Notes: generated from the letters alone by a model not told the origin. A stretch of 64,000 nucleotides of DNA from Oceanicola sp. 502str15 (GCF_024105635.1 NZ_WYDQ01000001.1:4092501-4156500), one strand, 5' to 3'; shown: positions 48,409 through 58,495, counted from the first letter of the stretch. Made by a program: numbers and translations.

Positions 48409-49479
48409 ATGGACGAGCTGCGCGGAAAATACATTGAGGCGATTGCCGGAGCCACCGACGAGGCGGCGCTGGAAGAGCTGCGCCTGTCGGCCGTGGGCAA
48501 GAAGGGCGAGGTTTCGCTGAAGATGCGCGAGCTGGGCAAGATGACCCCGGAAGAGCGCCAGGTGGCCGGTCCCGCGCTGAACGCGCTGAAGGACGAGATC
48601 AACGCCGCGCTGGCCGCCCGCAAGGCGGCGCTGGGCGATGCGGCGCTGGACGAGCGGCTGAAGGCGGAGTGGCTGGACGTGACGCTGCCGAGCCGGCCGC
48701 GCCGTCAGGGCACGATCCACCCGGTGAGCCAGGTGACGGAAGAGGTCACGGCGATCTTTGCCGACATGGGCTTTGCCGTGGCCGAGGGCCCGCAGATCGA
48801 GACCGACTGGTACAACTTCGATGCGCTGAACATCCCCGGCCACCACCCGGCACGGGCCGAGATGGACACCTTCTACATGGCGCGGGAAGAGGGCGACAAC
48901 CGCCCCCCTCACGTGCTGCGCACTCACACCAGCCCGGTGCAGATCCGTTCGCTGGAAGCCGGCGGCGCGCCGACGCGGATCATCTGCCCGGGGCGGGTTT
49001 ATCGCGCCGATTACGACCAGACCCATACGCCGATGTTCCATCAGGTCGAGGGGCTGGCGATTGACCGCGACATCTCGATGGCGAACCTGAAGTGGGTGCT
49101 GGAGGAGTTCTTCACGGCCTACTTCGGGACCAACGTGAAGACCCGCTTCCGCGCCAGCCACTTCCCCTTCACCGAGCCTTCGGCGGAGGTGGACATTCAG
49201 TGCAGCTTCGAGGGCGGCACCGTGAAGGTGGGCGAGGGCGACGACTGGCTGGAGGTTCTGGGGAGCGGGATGGTGCACCCGGATGTGCTGCGGGCGGGCA
49301 AGATCGACCCGAACGAATGGCAGGGCTTTGCTTTCGGCATGGGGATCGACCGGATCGCGATGCTGAAATACGGCATCCCCGACCTGCGCGCCTTCTTCGA
49401 GAGCGACCTGCGCTGGCTGCGGCACTACGGCTTTGCGGCGCTTGACGTGCCGACGCTGCACGCGGGCGTGTCGCGGTAA
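48409..49479 (+). CDS. pheS: Phenylalanyl-tRNA synthetase subunit alpha
   Basis: A 356-residue catalytic subunit. Class II motifs are visible: motif 1 region [19 protein letters not shown], motif 2 [19 protein letters not shown], motif 3 [19 protein letters not shown]-terminal coiled coil 1-80. The ATG is preceded by AAAGGAGG. pheT lies 1.4 kb downstream rather than adjacent; three small genes separate them. Confidence 0.97.
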   Translation: MDELRGKYIEAIAGATDEAALEELRLSAVGKKGEVSLKMRELGKMTPEERQVAGPALNALKDEINAALAARKAALGDAALDERLKAEWLDVTLPSRPRRQGTIHPVSQVTEEVTAIFADMGFAVAEGPQIETDWYNFDALNIPGHHPARAEMDTFYMAREEGDNRPPHVLRTHTSPVQIRSLEAGGAPTRIICPGRVYRADYDQTHTPMFHQVEGLAIDRDISMANLKWVLEEFFTAYFGTNVKTRFRASHFPFTEPSAEVDIQCSFEGGTVKVGEGDDWLEVLGSGMVHPDVLRAGKIDPNEWQGFAFGMGIDRIAMLKYGIPDLRAFFESDLRWLRHYGFAALDVPTLHAGVSR

Positions 49480-49486
49480 GGGGATT

Positions 49487-49548
49487 GGTGGGTTTCACCC
49501 ACCCTACCGGCGGAGCGGGCGGGTCGATTGGTGGGTTGCCCCCACCCA
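49487..49548. repeat. Two short palindromic repeats after pheS
   Basis: GGTGGGT-TTC-ACCCACC (49487-49503, followed by CTACCGG) and a second GGTGGGTTGCCCCCACCC-type palindrome near 49530-49547. CCTACGG-family copies at the pheS 3' end. Confidence 0.65.
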
Positions 49549-49627
49549 GCGGACAGCAAAGAGGGCGCGGCGATATCCAGCCCCCTGGAACACCGCCACG
49601 CCCGCGCTTTTGCCCCCACCCGAAGCC

Positions 49628-49819
49628 TCAGTCGGGCAGATAACCCTTCACGAATGTCACCGACCCCTGGTCGATCACGTCCATGATGGTTCCACGCGCC
49701 AGGCTGATCGCCTTGGCGTCGAGGACCGGCACGGCCAGAAGGGCCGCGACGGTGAGTGTCAGCACAACGAGCACGGGGAAACGTGCACCGCCTGCTGCGG
49801 TCTTGAGATAGGTTTGCAT
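49628..49819 (-). CDS. Small membrane protein, unknown
   Basis: A 63-residue protein with one transmembrane helix (FPVLVVLTLTVAALLAVPVL, about 14-33) and a short tail (SLARGTIMDVIDQGSVTFVKG). ATG 49819 follows AAGGA by 6 bases. Not recognised. Confidence 0.6.
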   Translation of the reverse strand: MQTYLKTAAGGARFPVLVVLTLTVAALLAVPVLDAKAISLARGTIMDVIDQGSVTFVKGYLPD

Positions 49820-50066
49820 CTGCTCGTCCTTGCACTGTCCGCGTGCCGGTTTTCCGGCTTGCACGGGTCTCTTTGCGCTCCCTTTCCGGGATGTCGCAGG
49901 GTCAGTTAGCCGGCGAAATGGGGCGGGATCAGGGCAAGTTTTAGGTAAAATTTCGGAAACAAAGCCGGGTGGAATGGCGGGATTGTTTCGGGATTGAAAA
50001 GTGCCCGCCCCGCTCCGAGGCCGGAAACGAGGGAAATCGGCCTTGGAGCGGGGCGGGGAGGCACGC

Positions 50067-50333
50067 CTAGTTGGTGGCGGCTTCTTCCTTGCTGGCCGCG
50101 CCTTCGGGGCGCAGGCCGGGGATGAGGTCGGCCACCGGCGTATTCCACAGACGCGCCGGGTTCATCCGGCAGAGTGCGCGGTTGAGCTCGATGTTGTCGG
50201 TGAGCTGGCGGCAGGAGTTGGCTCCCGAACCGTCGGGGCCGTTTGACACGAACCCGAGCCCGATGATCACGAGCACAGCAATAGCAAGTGGGCGGAGAAA
50301 ACCTCCGAGGGAGTCGAGAACGGACGACAGCAT
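50067..50333 (-). CDS. Small membrane protein, unknown
   Basis: An 88-residue protein with an N-terminal hydrophobic helix (LRPLAIAVLVIIGLGFV) and a polar tail with two cysteines (SCRQLTDNIELNRALCRMN), probably periplasmic and possibly disulfide-linked. Not recognised. The preceding 247-base gap (49820-50066) shows no gene. Confidence 0.6.
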   Translation of the reverse strand: MLSSVLDSLGGFLRPLAIAVLVIIGLGFVSNGPDGSGANSCRQLTDNIELNRALCRMNPARLWNTPVADLIPGLRPEGAASKEEAATN

Positions 50334-50486
50334 TGGAACCCCCAAATATCCGTCAGTAGAATCGGCCCCCACCGGTTCATGCCCGTGATAGGGCGCAAAT
50401 GTGGCGAAATTTTGGCAAACGGGGCAGGTTTGTGTCGAAGGCGGCGGGCCGATAAGGGGGGCAAGCGCCAGAAAGGGAGACCGGGG

Positions 50487-50768
50487 ATGAAGCTGTTTCG
50501 CCATGAGAACCGCGAAAGAAACCACCACACGCGGCGCGTCTACGCGCTTTACGAGCTGGCCTATACGGCGGTCGATTTCGGGGCGGCGATCTGCTTTCTG
50601 GTCGGGTCGGTGCTGTTTTTCTGGCCCTCGGTGGAGACCCCGGCGATCTGGCTGTTCACTGTGGGCTCAGTGCTGTTTCTGGCCAAGCCCGCGATCCGGC
50701 TGGCGCGCGAGATCAAGCTGCTGCGAATGGGCGAATATGAAACCCTGGCCGAGCGGATCGAGCGCTGA
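50487..50768 (+). CDS. YrhK-domain small membrane protein
   Basis: A 93-residue protein with the YrhK pattern YALYELAYTAVDFGAAICFL then VGSVLFFW then AIWLFTVGSVLFLAKPAIRL, two membrane helices and a charged C-terminus. Function not established. It lies 78 bases before pheT, possibly in one operon. Confidence 0.82.
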   Translation: MKLFRHENRERNHHTRRVYALYELAYTAVDFGAAICFLVGSVLFFWPSVETPAIWLFTVGSVLFLAKPAIRLAREIKLLRMGEYETLAERIER

Positions 50769-50846
50769 GGCGGGCCATGGCGCCGCGCCCTTTCCCCGCT
50801 CGGGCCGATGCGCTAAACCGCGCCCGACACCCAAGAGGACGACCCG

Positions 50847-53240
50847 ATGAAATTCACCCTGAGCTGGCTCAAGGAGCACCTGGAAACGGATGCGAGCCTT
50901 GATAGCATTCTCGATGCGCTGACGGACCTCGGCCTTGAGGTGGAGGGGGTCGAAGACCCCGCCGCGAAGCTCGGGGCCTTTACCATCGGCAAGGTGCTTG
51001 CCGCCGAGAAGCACCCCGACGCCGACCGGCTTAAGGTGTGCCGCGTGGCGACTGACGAGGGCGAGAAGCAGATCATTTGCGGTGCGCCCAATGCGCGGGA
51101 GGGGATCACCGTGGTGGTGGCCAAGCCGGGCACCTATGTGCCGGGGATCGACACCACGATTCAGGTCGGCAAGATCCGGGGCATCGAGAGCCACGGGATG
51201 ATGGCCTCCGAGCGCGAGATGGAGCTGAGCGACGAGCACGACGGGATCATCGAGCTGGAGAGCGGGGAGGTGGGCGAGAAGTTCACCGACTGGCTTGCTG
51301 CCAACCGCCCCGAGGCGGTGGACCCGGTGATCGAGATCGCGATCACGCCCAACCGCCCCGATGCGCTGGGCGTGCACGGCATTGCCCGCGACCTCGCCGC
51401 GCGGGGGCTGGGCACGCTGAAGCCGCTGAAGCAGCACAGGATCGAGGGCAAGTTCGCCAGCCCGGTGAACGTGACCATTTCGCCCGAGGCGGCGGACGGC
51501 TGCCACGTGTTTCAGGGCCGCTACATCCGCGGCGTCAAGAACGGCCCCAGCCCGGCATGGTTGCAAAAGAGGCTGCGGGCCATCGGCCTGCGCCCGATTT
51601 CGGCGCTGGTGGATATCACCAACTTCTTCACCTTCGACCGCAACCGCCCGCTCCATGTGTTTGACGGCGGCAAGGCGCAGGGCGACCTGCTGATCCACCG
51701 CGCCAAGGGCGGCGAGGAGTTGCTGGCGCTGGATGGCAAGACCTATGCCATGCCCGAGGGCGCGCTGGTGTTTTCCGACGACAAGGGCGTGGAAAGCATT
51801 GGCGGGATCATGGGCGGCGAGGAGTCGGGCTGCACCGAGGAGACGGTGGATGTGATCGTGGAGGCGGCCTATTGGGATTTCGTCCAGATCGCGCTGACCG
51901 GGCGGGCGCTGAAGGTGAACTCCGACGCGCGCTATCGCAACGAGCGCGGGATTGATCCGGGCTACAACCGGCAGGCGGTGGATGATGCCACGGCGATGAT
52001 CCTCGAGCTGTGCGGCGGTGAGCCCTCCGAGCTGATCGAAGCCGGGCAGGTGCCGGATGTGAGCCGGGCCTACAAGCTCGATGCCGCGCGGTGCTCGTCG
52101 CTGGTGGGCATGGACATTTCGGAAGCCACGCAGCGGGCCTCGCTTGAGGCGCTGGGCTTCGTGATGGACGGCGACATGGCGCAGGTGCCGAGCTGGCGGC
52201 CCGACGTGAAGGGCGAGGCCGATCTGGTGGAAGAGGTGGCCCGCATTGCCTCGCTCACCGGCCTTGTCGGCAAGCCGATGGCCCGCGTGGCCCCCGGTGT
52301 GCCCAAGCCGATCCTGACCGAGAGCCAGCAGCGCGAGCGTGCGGCGCGGCGCACGATTGCGGCGCTGGGCTACAACGAATGCGTGACCTACAGCTTCATC
52401 GACGAGGCGACGGCCAAGCTGTTCAACGGCGGCGATGCGGCCAGCCGGCTGGAGAACCCGATTTCGTCGGAGATGAGCCATATGCGGCCCGCGCTCCTGC
52501 CCGGTCTGTTGCAGGCCGCGGCCCGCAACCAGGCACGGGGTTTCTCCGACATGGCGCTGTTCGAGGTGGGCGCGGCCTTTCACGGCGGGGAGCCGGGCGA
52601 GCAGCACATGCTGGCCACTGGCCTTCTGGTCGGGGCGACCGGCCCGCGTGACAGCTTTGGCGCCCGCCGCGATGTGGATGTCTATGACGCCAAGGCCGAT
52701 TGCGAGGCGGTCCTGGCGGCGCTGGGTGCGCCTGAGCGTGTGCAGTTCCGCCGCGAGGCGAGCGACTGGTGGCACCCGGGCCGCTCTTCGGTGATGGCGC
52801 TGGGCAAGAATGTTCTGGCGGTCTTCGGCGAGATCCACCCGCGCATCCTGCGGGAGATGGACGTGAAGGGCCCGGCCGTGGGCTTCACCATCTGGCCCGA
52901 GGCGGTGCCGGCGAAGAAGGCCAAGGGCGCGTCGCGCGGGGCGGTCGTGCTGGCCGATCTTCAGGCCGTCGAGCGCGACTTTGCCTTCGTCGTCGACGAG
53001 GGCGTGGCCGCGATGGACCTGATGAATGCCGCTCGCGGGGCGGACAAGGCGCTGATCGAGGATGTCCGGCTGTTCGACCAGTTCATCGGCGGTTCGCTGG
53101 GGGAGGGCAAGAAGAGCCTTGCCATCACCGTGCGGCTCCAGCCGAGCGAGCAGACGCTGACCGACGACGATATTGCCGGGGTTTCGGCCAAGGTGGTCGA
53201 GAAGGTGAGCAAGGCCACGGGCGGGGTGCTGCGCGGCTGA
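50847..53240 (+). CDS. pheT: Phenylalanyl-tRNA synthetase subunit beta
   Basis: A 797-residue subunit. N-terminal tRNA-binding domain (FTIGKVLAAEKHPDADRLKVC, about residues 44-64), B3/B4 editing domain (PISALVDITNFFTFDRNRPL and HVFDGGKAQG, near 255), B5 domain, and a C-terminal ferredoxin-fold anticodon-binding domain (about 700-797, ending ISAKVVEKVSKATGGVLRG-like). Standard length; works as an alpha2-beta2 tetramer with PheS. Confidence 0.97.
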   Translation: MKFTLSWLKEHLETDASLDSILDALTDLGLEVEGVEDPAAKLGAFTIGKVLAAEKHPDADRLKVCRVATDEGEKQIICGAPNAREGITVVVAKPGTYVPGIDTTIQVGKIRGIESHGMMASEREMELSDEHDGIIELESGEVGEKFTDWLAANRPEAVDPVIEIAITPNRPDALGVHGIARDLAARGLGTLKPLKQHRIEGKFASPVNVTISPEAADGCHVFQGRYIRGVKNGPSPAWLQKRLRAIGLRPISALVDITNFFTFDRNRPLHVFDGGKAQGDLLIHRAKGGEELLALDGKTYAMPEGALVFSDDKGVESIGGIMGGEESGCTEETVDVIVEAAYWDFVQIALTGRALKVNSDARYRNERGIDPGYNRQAVDDATAMILELCGGEPSELIEAGQVPDVSRAYKLDAARCSSLVGMDISEATQRASLEALGFVMDGDMAQVPSWRPDVKGEADLVEEVARIASLTGLVGKPMARVAPGVPKPILTESQQRERAARRTIAALGYNECVTYSFIDEATAKLFNGGDAASRLENPISSEMSHMRPALLPGLLQAAARNQARGFSDMALFEVGAAFHGGEPGEQHMLATGLLVGATGPRDSFGARRDVDVYDAKADCEAVLAALGAPERVQFRREASDWWHPGRSSVMALGKNVLAVFGEIHPRILREMDVKGPAVGFTIWPEAVPAKKAKGASRGAVVLADLQAVERDFAFVVDEGVAAMDLMNAARGADKALIEDVRLFDQFIGGSLGEGKKSLAITVRLQPSEQTLTDDDIAGVSAKVVEKVSKATGGVLRG

Positions 53241-53353
53241 TCGCGCGGCCCCCGGGCGCGGCTTTTGGGGTGCCCGAAAAAAGATGCCGATTGCATGGAA
53301 CCGAGGGGCCGTGCCAAGCGTTTGAAACCTGATTGGTTTCAAGGAGGCCCTTT

Positions 53354-53845
53354 ATGGCCCGATTATCGGCTGCGGCGCTCAGCATCGCCCTTCTGGCGTC
53401 ACCCGTCACGGCCTGCGATATTTCATTGCCCCTTTCGGAGGGGATGTTCCGCGATCTCGATGCGCCACTCGACCAGTTGACGGGCTTGCCTGCCGACGCG
53501 GGGGCCTTCGAATATCTGGACGAACATTACCTCGACACCATCCACCTGACCCATGACGGCAAGACCTATCCGTGGACGGCCAAGAACACGGCGAGCACCT
53601 GCGCCCGCTCGGGCGGGGCCGGGCGGAGTTGCCGGATGGTGGTGGATACAGAAACGCGGTTTGGCAAGATCACCCTGACGCAGGAAGCCTCGGGCGGGCG
53701 CACGCAGTATCGGTATCGGCTTCTGATGGTGGAGGGGCGGCGGCATGTGCGGCTGTTTCCGCGCCCGGCCGTGACCCGCCTCGCGGCGGCCTGCAACCTG
53801 ATGAAATCGGTCGACAGCTTCCGCCGGACGTGGATGCACCGCTAG
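53354..53845 (+). CDS. Exported protein of unknown function
   Basis: A 163-residue protein with a signal peptide (MARLSAAALSIALLASPVTAC) whose cleavage region could be a lipobox ending at Cys21. Four more cysteines lie in the mature part, including TASTCARSGGAGRSCRMVVD and LAAACNLM, so disulfides are likely. Beta-rich middle (FGKITLTQEASGGRTQYRYR). ATG 53354 follows AAGGAGG. Not recognised. Confidence 0.75.
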   Translation: MARLSAAALSIALLASPVTACDISLPLSEGMFRDLDAPLDQLTGLPADAGAFEYLDEHYLDTIHLTHDGKTYPWTAKNTASTCARSGGAGRSCRMVVDTETRFGKITLTQEASGGRTQYRYRLLMVEGRRHVRLFPRPAVTRLAAACNLMKSVDSFRRTWMHR

Positions 53846-53885
53846 GCGGCCCATCCACGCATCTGGTGTTGCGGCGTTGCGGGCT

Positions 53886-54587
53886 TCAGCCCTCGCGCGG
53901 CGGAACGTTGAGGCCGGCCTGCACGGCGGGCCGGGCCTTGAAGCGCTCGATATAGGCCGTGACGTTCCTGAGGTCGGGCAGGCCGACGAGATCTTCGGCG
54001 CCGTAGAACTCCAGCCCCATGAGCCAGGGCACGATGGCCATGTCGGCGATGGAATAGTCGCCCGCGACCCAGTCCTTGCCCTCGAGCGCACCGTCGAGCA
54101 CGCCGAGCAGGCGCTTTGCTTCGTTGATGAAACGCTCGCGGGGGCGGGGGTCTTCGATCTCGGAGCCGGCGAACTTCACGAAGTAGCCGAGCTGTCCCAG
54201 CATCGGACCGAGGCCGCCCATCTGCCACATCAGCCACTGGTTGACGATGTGCTTGCCGGTGCCGGGGGCGCCATAGAACTTGCCGGTCTTTTCAGCGAGA
54301 TAGATCAGGATCGCCCCGCTCTCCCAAAGCGCCAGCGGCTCGCCGCCGGGGCCGTCGGGATCAATGATGGCGGGGATCTTGTTGTTGGGGTTCAGGCTGA
54401 GGAATTCGGGGCTTTTCACGTCCTTGTCGGAGACGGTGACGCGGTGTGCCTCGTAGGGCAGGCCCATCTCCTCCAGCGCGATGCCGATCTTGCGGCCGTT
54501 GGGCGTGGGGAAGGAGAAGAGTTGCAGCTTGGAGGAGTCTTCCACCGGCCAGCGTTTGGTGACGAGGAAGTCGGAGAGGTCTGTCAT
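53886..54587 (-). CDS. Glutathione S-transferase family protein (YghU/Ure2p-like)
   Basis: A 233-residue GST. Thioredoxin-fold N-domain LQLFSFPTPNGRKIGIALEE with the NPNNKIPAIIDPDG cis-Pro loop and LWESGAILIYLAEK, then an all-alpha C-domain with WLMWQMGGLGPMLGQLGYF and SIADMAIVPWL. The TPNGRK active segment and long linker match YghU/YfcG-type disulfide-bond oxidoreductases, which use two glutathiones. The ATG lies at 54587 downstream of a candidate promoter. Confidence 0.9.
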   Translation of the reverse strand: MTDLSDFLVTKRWPVEDSSKLQLFSFPTPNGRKIGIALEEMGLPYEAHRVTVSDKDVKSPEFLSLNPNNKIPAIIDPDGPGGEPLALWESGAILIYLAEKTGKFYGAPGTGKHIVNQWLMWQMGGLGPMLGQLGYFVKFAGSEIEDPRPRERFINEAKRLLGVLDGALEGKDWVAGDYSIADMAIVPWLMGLEFYGAEDLVGLPDLRNVTAYIERFKARPAVQAGLNVPPREG

Positions 54588-54601
54588 GTCTTGGTCCCTG
54601 A

Positions 54602-54630
54602 GTTATGGCTTTTTGGCTACGTAGCGTCAG
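54602..54630 (-). promoter_or_regulatory. Candidate promoter of the GST gene
   Basis: On the minus strand CTGACG (54625-54630), 17-base spacer, CATAAC (54602-54607), 14 bases before the ATG at 54587; a transcript would have a very short leader. Confidence 0.4.
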
Positions 54631-54737
54631 TGGCCCGGAAAAAAAGCTGAAAAATCAGTCGAAATTGTTTACAAGCCCGCCAGCCTCAGGTGGGGCATAA
54701 CAAGTGCGCACGAACAGTTGCGAGAGGGACCAAGAAC

Positions 54738-55169
54738 ATGATGAAAGAATTCAAGGACTTCATTGCCAAGGGCAATGTGATGGACATGGCGGTGGGTATC
54801 ATTATCGGTGCCGCGTTTACCGCGATTGTCAGCTCGATGGTGGCCGACCTTATCAACCCGATCATCGGTCTTTTCACCGGCGGTCTGGACTTTACCAACA
54901 ACTACGTCGTGCTGAGCGGCGAGGTGGCCGAGGGCACCTCGCTGGAAGCGGCGCGTGAGGGTGGTGCGAACGTGTTTGCCTGGGGCTCCTTCGCAATGGC
55001 CGTGATCAACTTCCTGATCATCGCCTTCGTGGTCTTCATGCTGGTGCGCTACGTCAACAAGGTGAAGTCGCTGGCCGAGAAGCCCGAGGAAGTGGCGCCG
55101 GAAGTTGAAACCGGCCCCTCCGAGCTGGACGTTCTGCTCGAGATCCGGGACTCGCTGAAGAAGGCCTGA
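54738..55169 (+). CDS. mscL: Large-conductance mechanosensitive channel
   Basis: A 143-residue channel that opens under membrane tension to release osmolytes. Seen: [20 protein letters not shown] then [20 protein letters not shown] (TM1, pore-lining), periplasmic loop, [20 protein letters not shown] (TM2) and a C-terminal helix [20 protein letters not shown]. Starts with two ATG codons (54738, 54741). Followed by a good terminator. Confidence 0.96.
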   Translation: MMKEFKDFIAKGNVMDMAVGIIIGAAFTAIVSSMVADLINPIIGLFTGGLDFTNNYVVLSGEVAEGTSLEAAREGGANVFAWGSFAMAVINFLIIAFVVFMLVRYVNKVKSLAEKPEEVAPEVETGPSELDVLLEIRDSLKKA

Positions 55170-55190
55170 CCGGGCTGGAATATGTGGAAA

Positions 55191-55217
55191 AGGGCGCTCT
55201 GCGGGGCGCCCTTTTTT
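55191..55217 (+). terminator. Rho-independent terminator after mscL
   Basis: AGGGCGC and GCGCCCT arms around TCTGCGGG, followed by TTTTTT, 21 bases after the mscL stop. Confidence 0.88.
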
Positions 55218-55243
55218 GTGGGCCAAGGCCGGGGAGGGCGAAC

Positions 55244-55276
55244 AAAAAAGGGGGCGACACCCTGCGGTGCCGCCCC
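55244..55276 (-). terminator. Rho-independent terminator of the DUF1127 gene
   Basis: Read on the minus strand: GGGGCGGCAC ... GTGTCGCCCC stem followed by CTTTTTTG, 36 bases after the DUF1127 stop. It faces the mscL terminator. Confidence 0.8.
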
Positions 55277-55312
55277 TGAAGTTTTGTCATTTCTGACAGG
55301 GAGAGTTCGTGT

Positions 55313-55507
55313 TCAGAGCGCCTCGACGTCGCCCCGGCACAGGCCGATATCGTCCAGCTCACGGTCGGTGAGCTTGGAGAGGGCCTTGCGGGTGACGCGG
55401 CGGTCGTTCCACTCGGCGATAATGCCGGTGGGACGGGTCAGGAAACGGGTGATCTTGCCGGCGAGAGTGCTGCCGGTGGCGCGAGCGGTCGGGTCAAAGT
55501 AGGCCAT
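55313..55507 (-). CDS. DUF1127 family small protein
   Basis: A 64-residue basic protein ending in the DUF1127 pattern EWNDRRVTRKALSKLTDREL followed by DDIGLCRGDVEAL. Members in alphaproteobacteria have been linked to RNA binding and to phosphate and stress responses; the role of this copy is inferred only. ATG 55507 follows GGAG by 8 bases. Confidence 0.9.
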   Translation of the reverse strand: MAYFDPTARATGSTLAGKITRFLTRPTGIIAEWNDRRVTRKALSKLTDRELDDIGLCRGDVEAL

Positions 55508-55854
55508 CGGAAACTCCATCGTGGCACGGATAACTGGGGGCACGACGTTTCACTTTCGCCGCGCTGTGAGGCTCAGTTAGAGGTCTGCTGTTTAAAAAAC
55601 AAGCAGAGTGAAAACATGTCCGCCATGCGCTTTGTGCATGGCTTCTCGGGGCCGTTTGAGCCTTGTTTAAAAGGGGGTTAACGGCTCTGCTCGTTGGGCG
55701 AAAAGCGACACTTTGGCGGCCCGAAATGTCGGAAATGAACCGGGAAGCGCGCAATGTGACGGCAGTATGAAAACTTTTCGCGCTTGGGACTGTTCACGTT
55801 TCGTGCTAGCTCTTTCAAAAGCGTCGCGAAATGCGGGCATTCGAGAGGGCGAGC
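55508..55854. other. AT-rich divergent control region between DUF1127 gene and ruvC
   Basis: A 347-base gap with no gene. It holds a hairpin TCTGCTGTTT / AAACAAGCAGA (55584-55607), followed further on by TTGTTTAAAAGGGGG. Probably contains promoters for both flanking genes and the weak LexA-like box listed separately. Confidence 0.55.
55792..55806. promoter_or_regulatory. Degenerate LexA-like box before ruvC
   Basis: GTTC-N7-GTGC differs at one base from the alphaproteobacterial SOS box GTTC-N7-GTTC and lies 49 bases before the ruvC start. ruvCAB is an SOS target in many bacteria; the mismatch leaves this uncertain. Confidence 0.3.
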
Positions 55855-56364
55855 ATGAGGATAATCGGGGTCGATCCGGGCCTGCGCAACCTGGGCTGGG
55901 GCGTGATCGAGGCCGAGGGCAGCCGGATGGTGCATGTGGCCAACGGGATTTGCCGCAGTGATTCTGCCCTGCCGCTTGCGCTGCGCCTGCAATCCATCTT
56001 TCGGGGCCTCAGCGATGTGATCGCTCAATATGCCCCCGAGGCGGCGGCCATCGAGGAAACCTTCGTGAACCGCGACGGGCAGGGCACGCTCAAGCTGGGG
56101 CAGGCCCGCGGCGTGGCGCTGCTGGTGCTGGCCGAGGCCGGGCTGGCCCCGGGAGAATATGCGCCGAACACGGTGAAGAAGGCTGTGGTCGGCACAGGGC
56201 ACGCCGCCAAGGGGCAGATCGCCCATATGGTCGCGCACTACTTTCCCGGCGCGAAGGTTGCGGGCGCGGATGCCGCCGATGCGCTGGCGATTGCCATCTG
56301 CCATTCGCACCATTCCGGGCCGGGGGCGGCGAAGCTGGCCGCGGCGCTGAGGGCGGCGGGATGA
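55855..56364 (+). CDS. ruvC: Crossover junction endodeoxyribonuclease RuvC
   Basis: A 169-residue Holliday-junction resolvase. Catalytic acidic residues lie in [15 protein letters not shown] (Asp7), [20 protein letters not shown] (Glu67/68 region) and [14 protein letters not shown] (C-terminal Asp pair). ATG 55855 is preferred over an in-frame ATG 8 codons earlier because it begins exactly at MRIIGVDPG. Its stop overlaps the ruvA start. Confidence 0.96.
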   Translation: MRIIGVDPGLRNLGWGVIEAEGSRMVHVANGICRSDSALPLALRLQSIFRGLSDVIAQYAPEAAAIEETFVNRDGQGTLKLGQARGVALLVLAEAGLAPGEYAPNTVKKAVVGTGHAAKGQIAHMVAHYFPGAKVAGADAADALAIAICHSHHSGPGAAKLAAALRAAG

Positions 56365-57029
56365 TCGGGCGGATCGCCGGACGGCTGGATTACCGCGCCT
56401 CCGATCATGTGCTGATCGACGTGCGCGGGGTGGGCTACCTTGTTTATGTGTCCGAGCGGACGCTGGCCTCGCTGCCCGGACCGGGCGAGGCGGTGGCGCT
56501 CTATACCGACCTGCTGGTGCGCGAGGACAACCTGCAACTCTTCGGCTTTCCGACCCTGCTGGAAAAGGAATGGCACCGGCTACTGACCTCGGTGCAGGGG
56601 GTTGGAGCGAAGGTGTCGCTGGCGATCCTCGGCACGCTGGGGCCTGAGGGTGTGGGCCGGGCGATTACGCTGGGGGATGCGGCGGCGGTGAAATCGGCGC
56701 CGGGCGTGGGGCCGAAACTGGCGGCGCGGGTGGTGAACGAGCTGAAGGAAAAGGCCGCGGGCGTAATGGCGATGGGCAGCTTTGGAGGCGGCGCGCTCAC
56801 GCCGGAGCCGTTGGAGGTGGTGGAGGCCGATGCGGCTCCTGCTGCCGGCGCGGCCGCCTCGGCGCCCGTGGCGGGTGGCCGGGCAGAAGCGCAGGCCGAT
56901 GCGCTCTCGGCGCTGGTCAACCTTGGCTACGGTCAGGGCGAGGCCGCGCAGGCGGTGGCGCAGGCGGAGGGCGAGGGGGCGAACGACCTTATCCGCGCGG
57001 CGCTGAAGCTGCTGGCGCCGAAGGGCTGA
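56361..57029 (+). CDS. ruvA: Holliday junction branch migration protein RuvA
   Basis: A 222-residue protein, [20 protein letters not shown] opening (OB fold), two helix-hairpin-helix motifs ([39 protein letters not shown]), a longer than usual Ala-rich linker, and a C-terminal RuvB-binding domain ([20 protein letters not shown]). Overlaps ruvC by 4 bases and is 1 base from ruvB. Confidence 0.96.
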   Translation: MIGRIAGRLDYRASDHVLIDVRGVGYLVYVSERTLASLPGPGEAVALYTDLLVREDNLQLFGFPTLLEKEWHRLLTSVQGVGAKVSLAILGTLGPEGVGRAITLGDAAAVKSAPGVGPKLAARVVNELKEKAAGVMAMGSFGGGALTPEPLEVVEADAAPAAGAAASAPVAGGRAEAQADALSALVNLGYGQGEAAQAVAQAEGEGANDLIRAALKLLAPKG

Positions 57030-57030
57030 G

Positions 57031-58053
57031 ATGGCAGAGCCGGACCCCACCCTGCGCCCCGAGCCGCGTGAAGAGGATGCCGCCTCGGGCGCGTTGCGCC
57101 CCGAAACGCTGGATGACTTCACCGGGCAGGCGGAGGCGCGGGCCAACCTCAAGGTGTTCATCGAGAGCGCGCGGCGGCGCGGGCAGGCGATGGACCACAC
57201 GCTGTTTCACGGCCCCCCCGGCCTTGGCAAGACCACGCTGGCGCAGATCATGGCGAAGGAGCTGGGCGTCGGCTTTCGGATGACCTCGGGGCCGGTGCTG
57301 GCGCGGGCGGGCGATTTGGCCGCGATCCTCACCAATCTCGAGCCGCGGGATGTACTTTTTATCGACGAAATCCACCGGATGAACCCGGTTGTGGAGGAGG
57401 TGCTCTACCCGGCGATGGAGGATTTTGCGCTGGATCTGGTGATCGGGGAGGGGCCGGCGGCGCGCTCTGTGCGGATCGAGCTGGAGCCGTTCACACTGGT
57501 GGGGGCGACCACGCGGCTCGGGCTGCTGCAGACCCCGCTGCGCGACCGTTTCGGCATTCCGACGCGGCTGAATTTCTACACCGTGGACGAGCTGCACAGC
57601 ATCACCATGCGCGGGGCGGGTCTGCTGAAGATCGCCTGCGACGAGCAGGGCGCGCGCGAAATTGCGGCCCGGTCGCGGGGCACGCCGCGCATTGCCGGGC
57701 GGCTGCTGCGGCGGGTGGTGGATTTTGCGCTGGTCGAGGGCGACGGGCGGATCACCAAGGCGATTGCCGATGGCGCGCTGACCCGCCTCGGGGTGGATAG
57801 ACTGGGGCTCGACGGGGCCGACCGGCGCTACCTGAGCCTGATTGCCGAGGCCTACCAAGGCGGGCCGGTGGGGGTGGAAACCCTTTCAGCGGCGCTCAGC
57901 GAAAGCCGGGATGCGATTGAAGAGGTGATCGAACCCTACCTGCTGCAACAGGGGCTGATCCAGCGCACCCCGCGCGGGCGGATGCTGGCGCAGCGGGCCT
58001 GGGCGCATCTGGGCATGGCTCCGCCGATCACGCCGGGTGACCTCTTCGAGTGA
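57031..58053 (+). CDS. ruvB: Holliday junction branch migration ATPase RuvB
   Basis: A 340-residue AAA+ motor. Walker [15 protein letters not shown] (near 60-73), Walker [16 protein letters not shown], sensor 1 [20 protein letters not shown] with the arginine finger, and the C-terminal winged helix ([20 protein letters not shown]). Standard length. Confidence 0.97.
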   Translation: MAEPDPTLRPEPREEDAASGALRPETLDDFTGQAEARANLKVFIESARRRGQAMDHTLFHGPPGLGKTTLAQIMAKELGVGFRMTSGPVLARAGDLAAILTNLEPRDVLFIDEIHRMNPVVEEVLYPAMEDFALDLVIGEGPAARSVRIELEPFTLVGATTRLGLLQTPLRDRFGIPTRLNFYTVDELHSITMRGAGLLKIACDEQGAREIAARSRGTPRIAGRLLRRVVDFALVEGDGRITKAIADGALTRLGVDRLGLDGADRRYLSLIAEAYQGGPVGVETLSAALSESRDAIEEVIEPYLLQQGLIQRTPRGRMLAQRAWAHLGMAPPITPGDLFE

Positions 58054-58102
58054 GGAACCCGTCGGGCGCGCTGACGTTGAGCGGGTCTGAAGGGAGACTT
58101 CC

Positions 58103-58495
58103 ATGCGTGATACCATTCTTGCCACCGCCGCCCTGCTGGGCCTTGCCGCCTGCGTGCCCGAAACCGGCGCCGAGCCTGCGCCCGGCACCATTCCTGCCAG
58201 CCTTCAGGGCCAATGGGGCCTGACCGCGCTGGATTGCGAGGGCGGTGCGGCCGCGAAGGGACTGATGACGGTGGGGGCGACCACCGTGAGCTTTTACGAG
58301 AGCCGCGCCACGCTGGGCGAGGTGCAGGAGCGGGATTCCAGCCGGATCCGCGCCACCTTCAGCTTCAGCGGCGAGGGGCAGACTTGGACCTCGGACATGA
58401 TCCTCGACGGGCAGGATGGCGGCGAAACGCTGATCCGCCGGACCTATGGCAATACCGACCTGCCGGGGCCGCTCAAATACACCCGCTGCGGCTGA
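58103..58495 (+). CDS. Small lipoprotein, unknown
   Basis: A 130-residue lipoprotein: leader MRDTILATAALLGLAAC with lipobox LAAC (Cys17), then a lipocalin/META-like beta sequence (LQGQWGLTALDCEGGAAAKG, TTVSFYESRATLGEV, TYGNTDLPGPLKYTRC). The two mature cysteines may pair. Lies between ruvB and an unknown conserved gene. Confidence 0.8.
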   Translation: MRDTILATAALLGLAACVPETGAEPAPGTIPASLQGQWGLTALDCEGGAAAKGLMTVGATTVSFYESRATLGEVQERDSSRIRATFSFSGEGQTWTSDMILDGQDGGETLIRRTYGNTDLPGPLKYTRCG

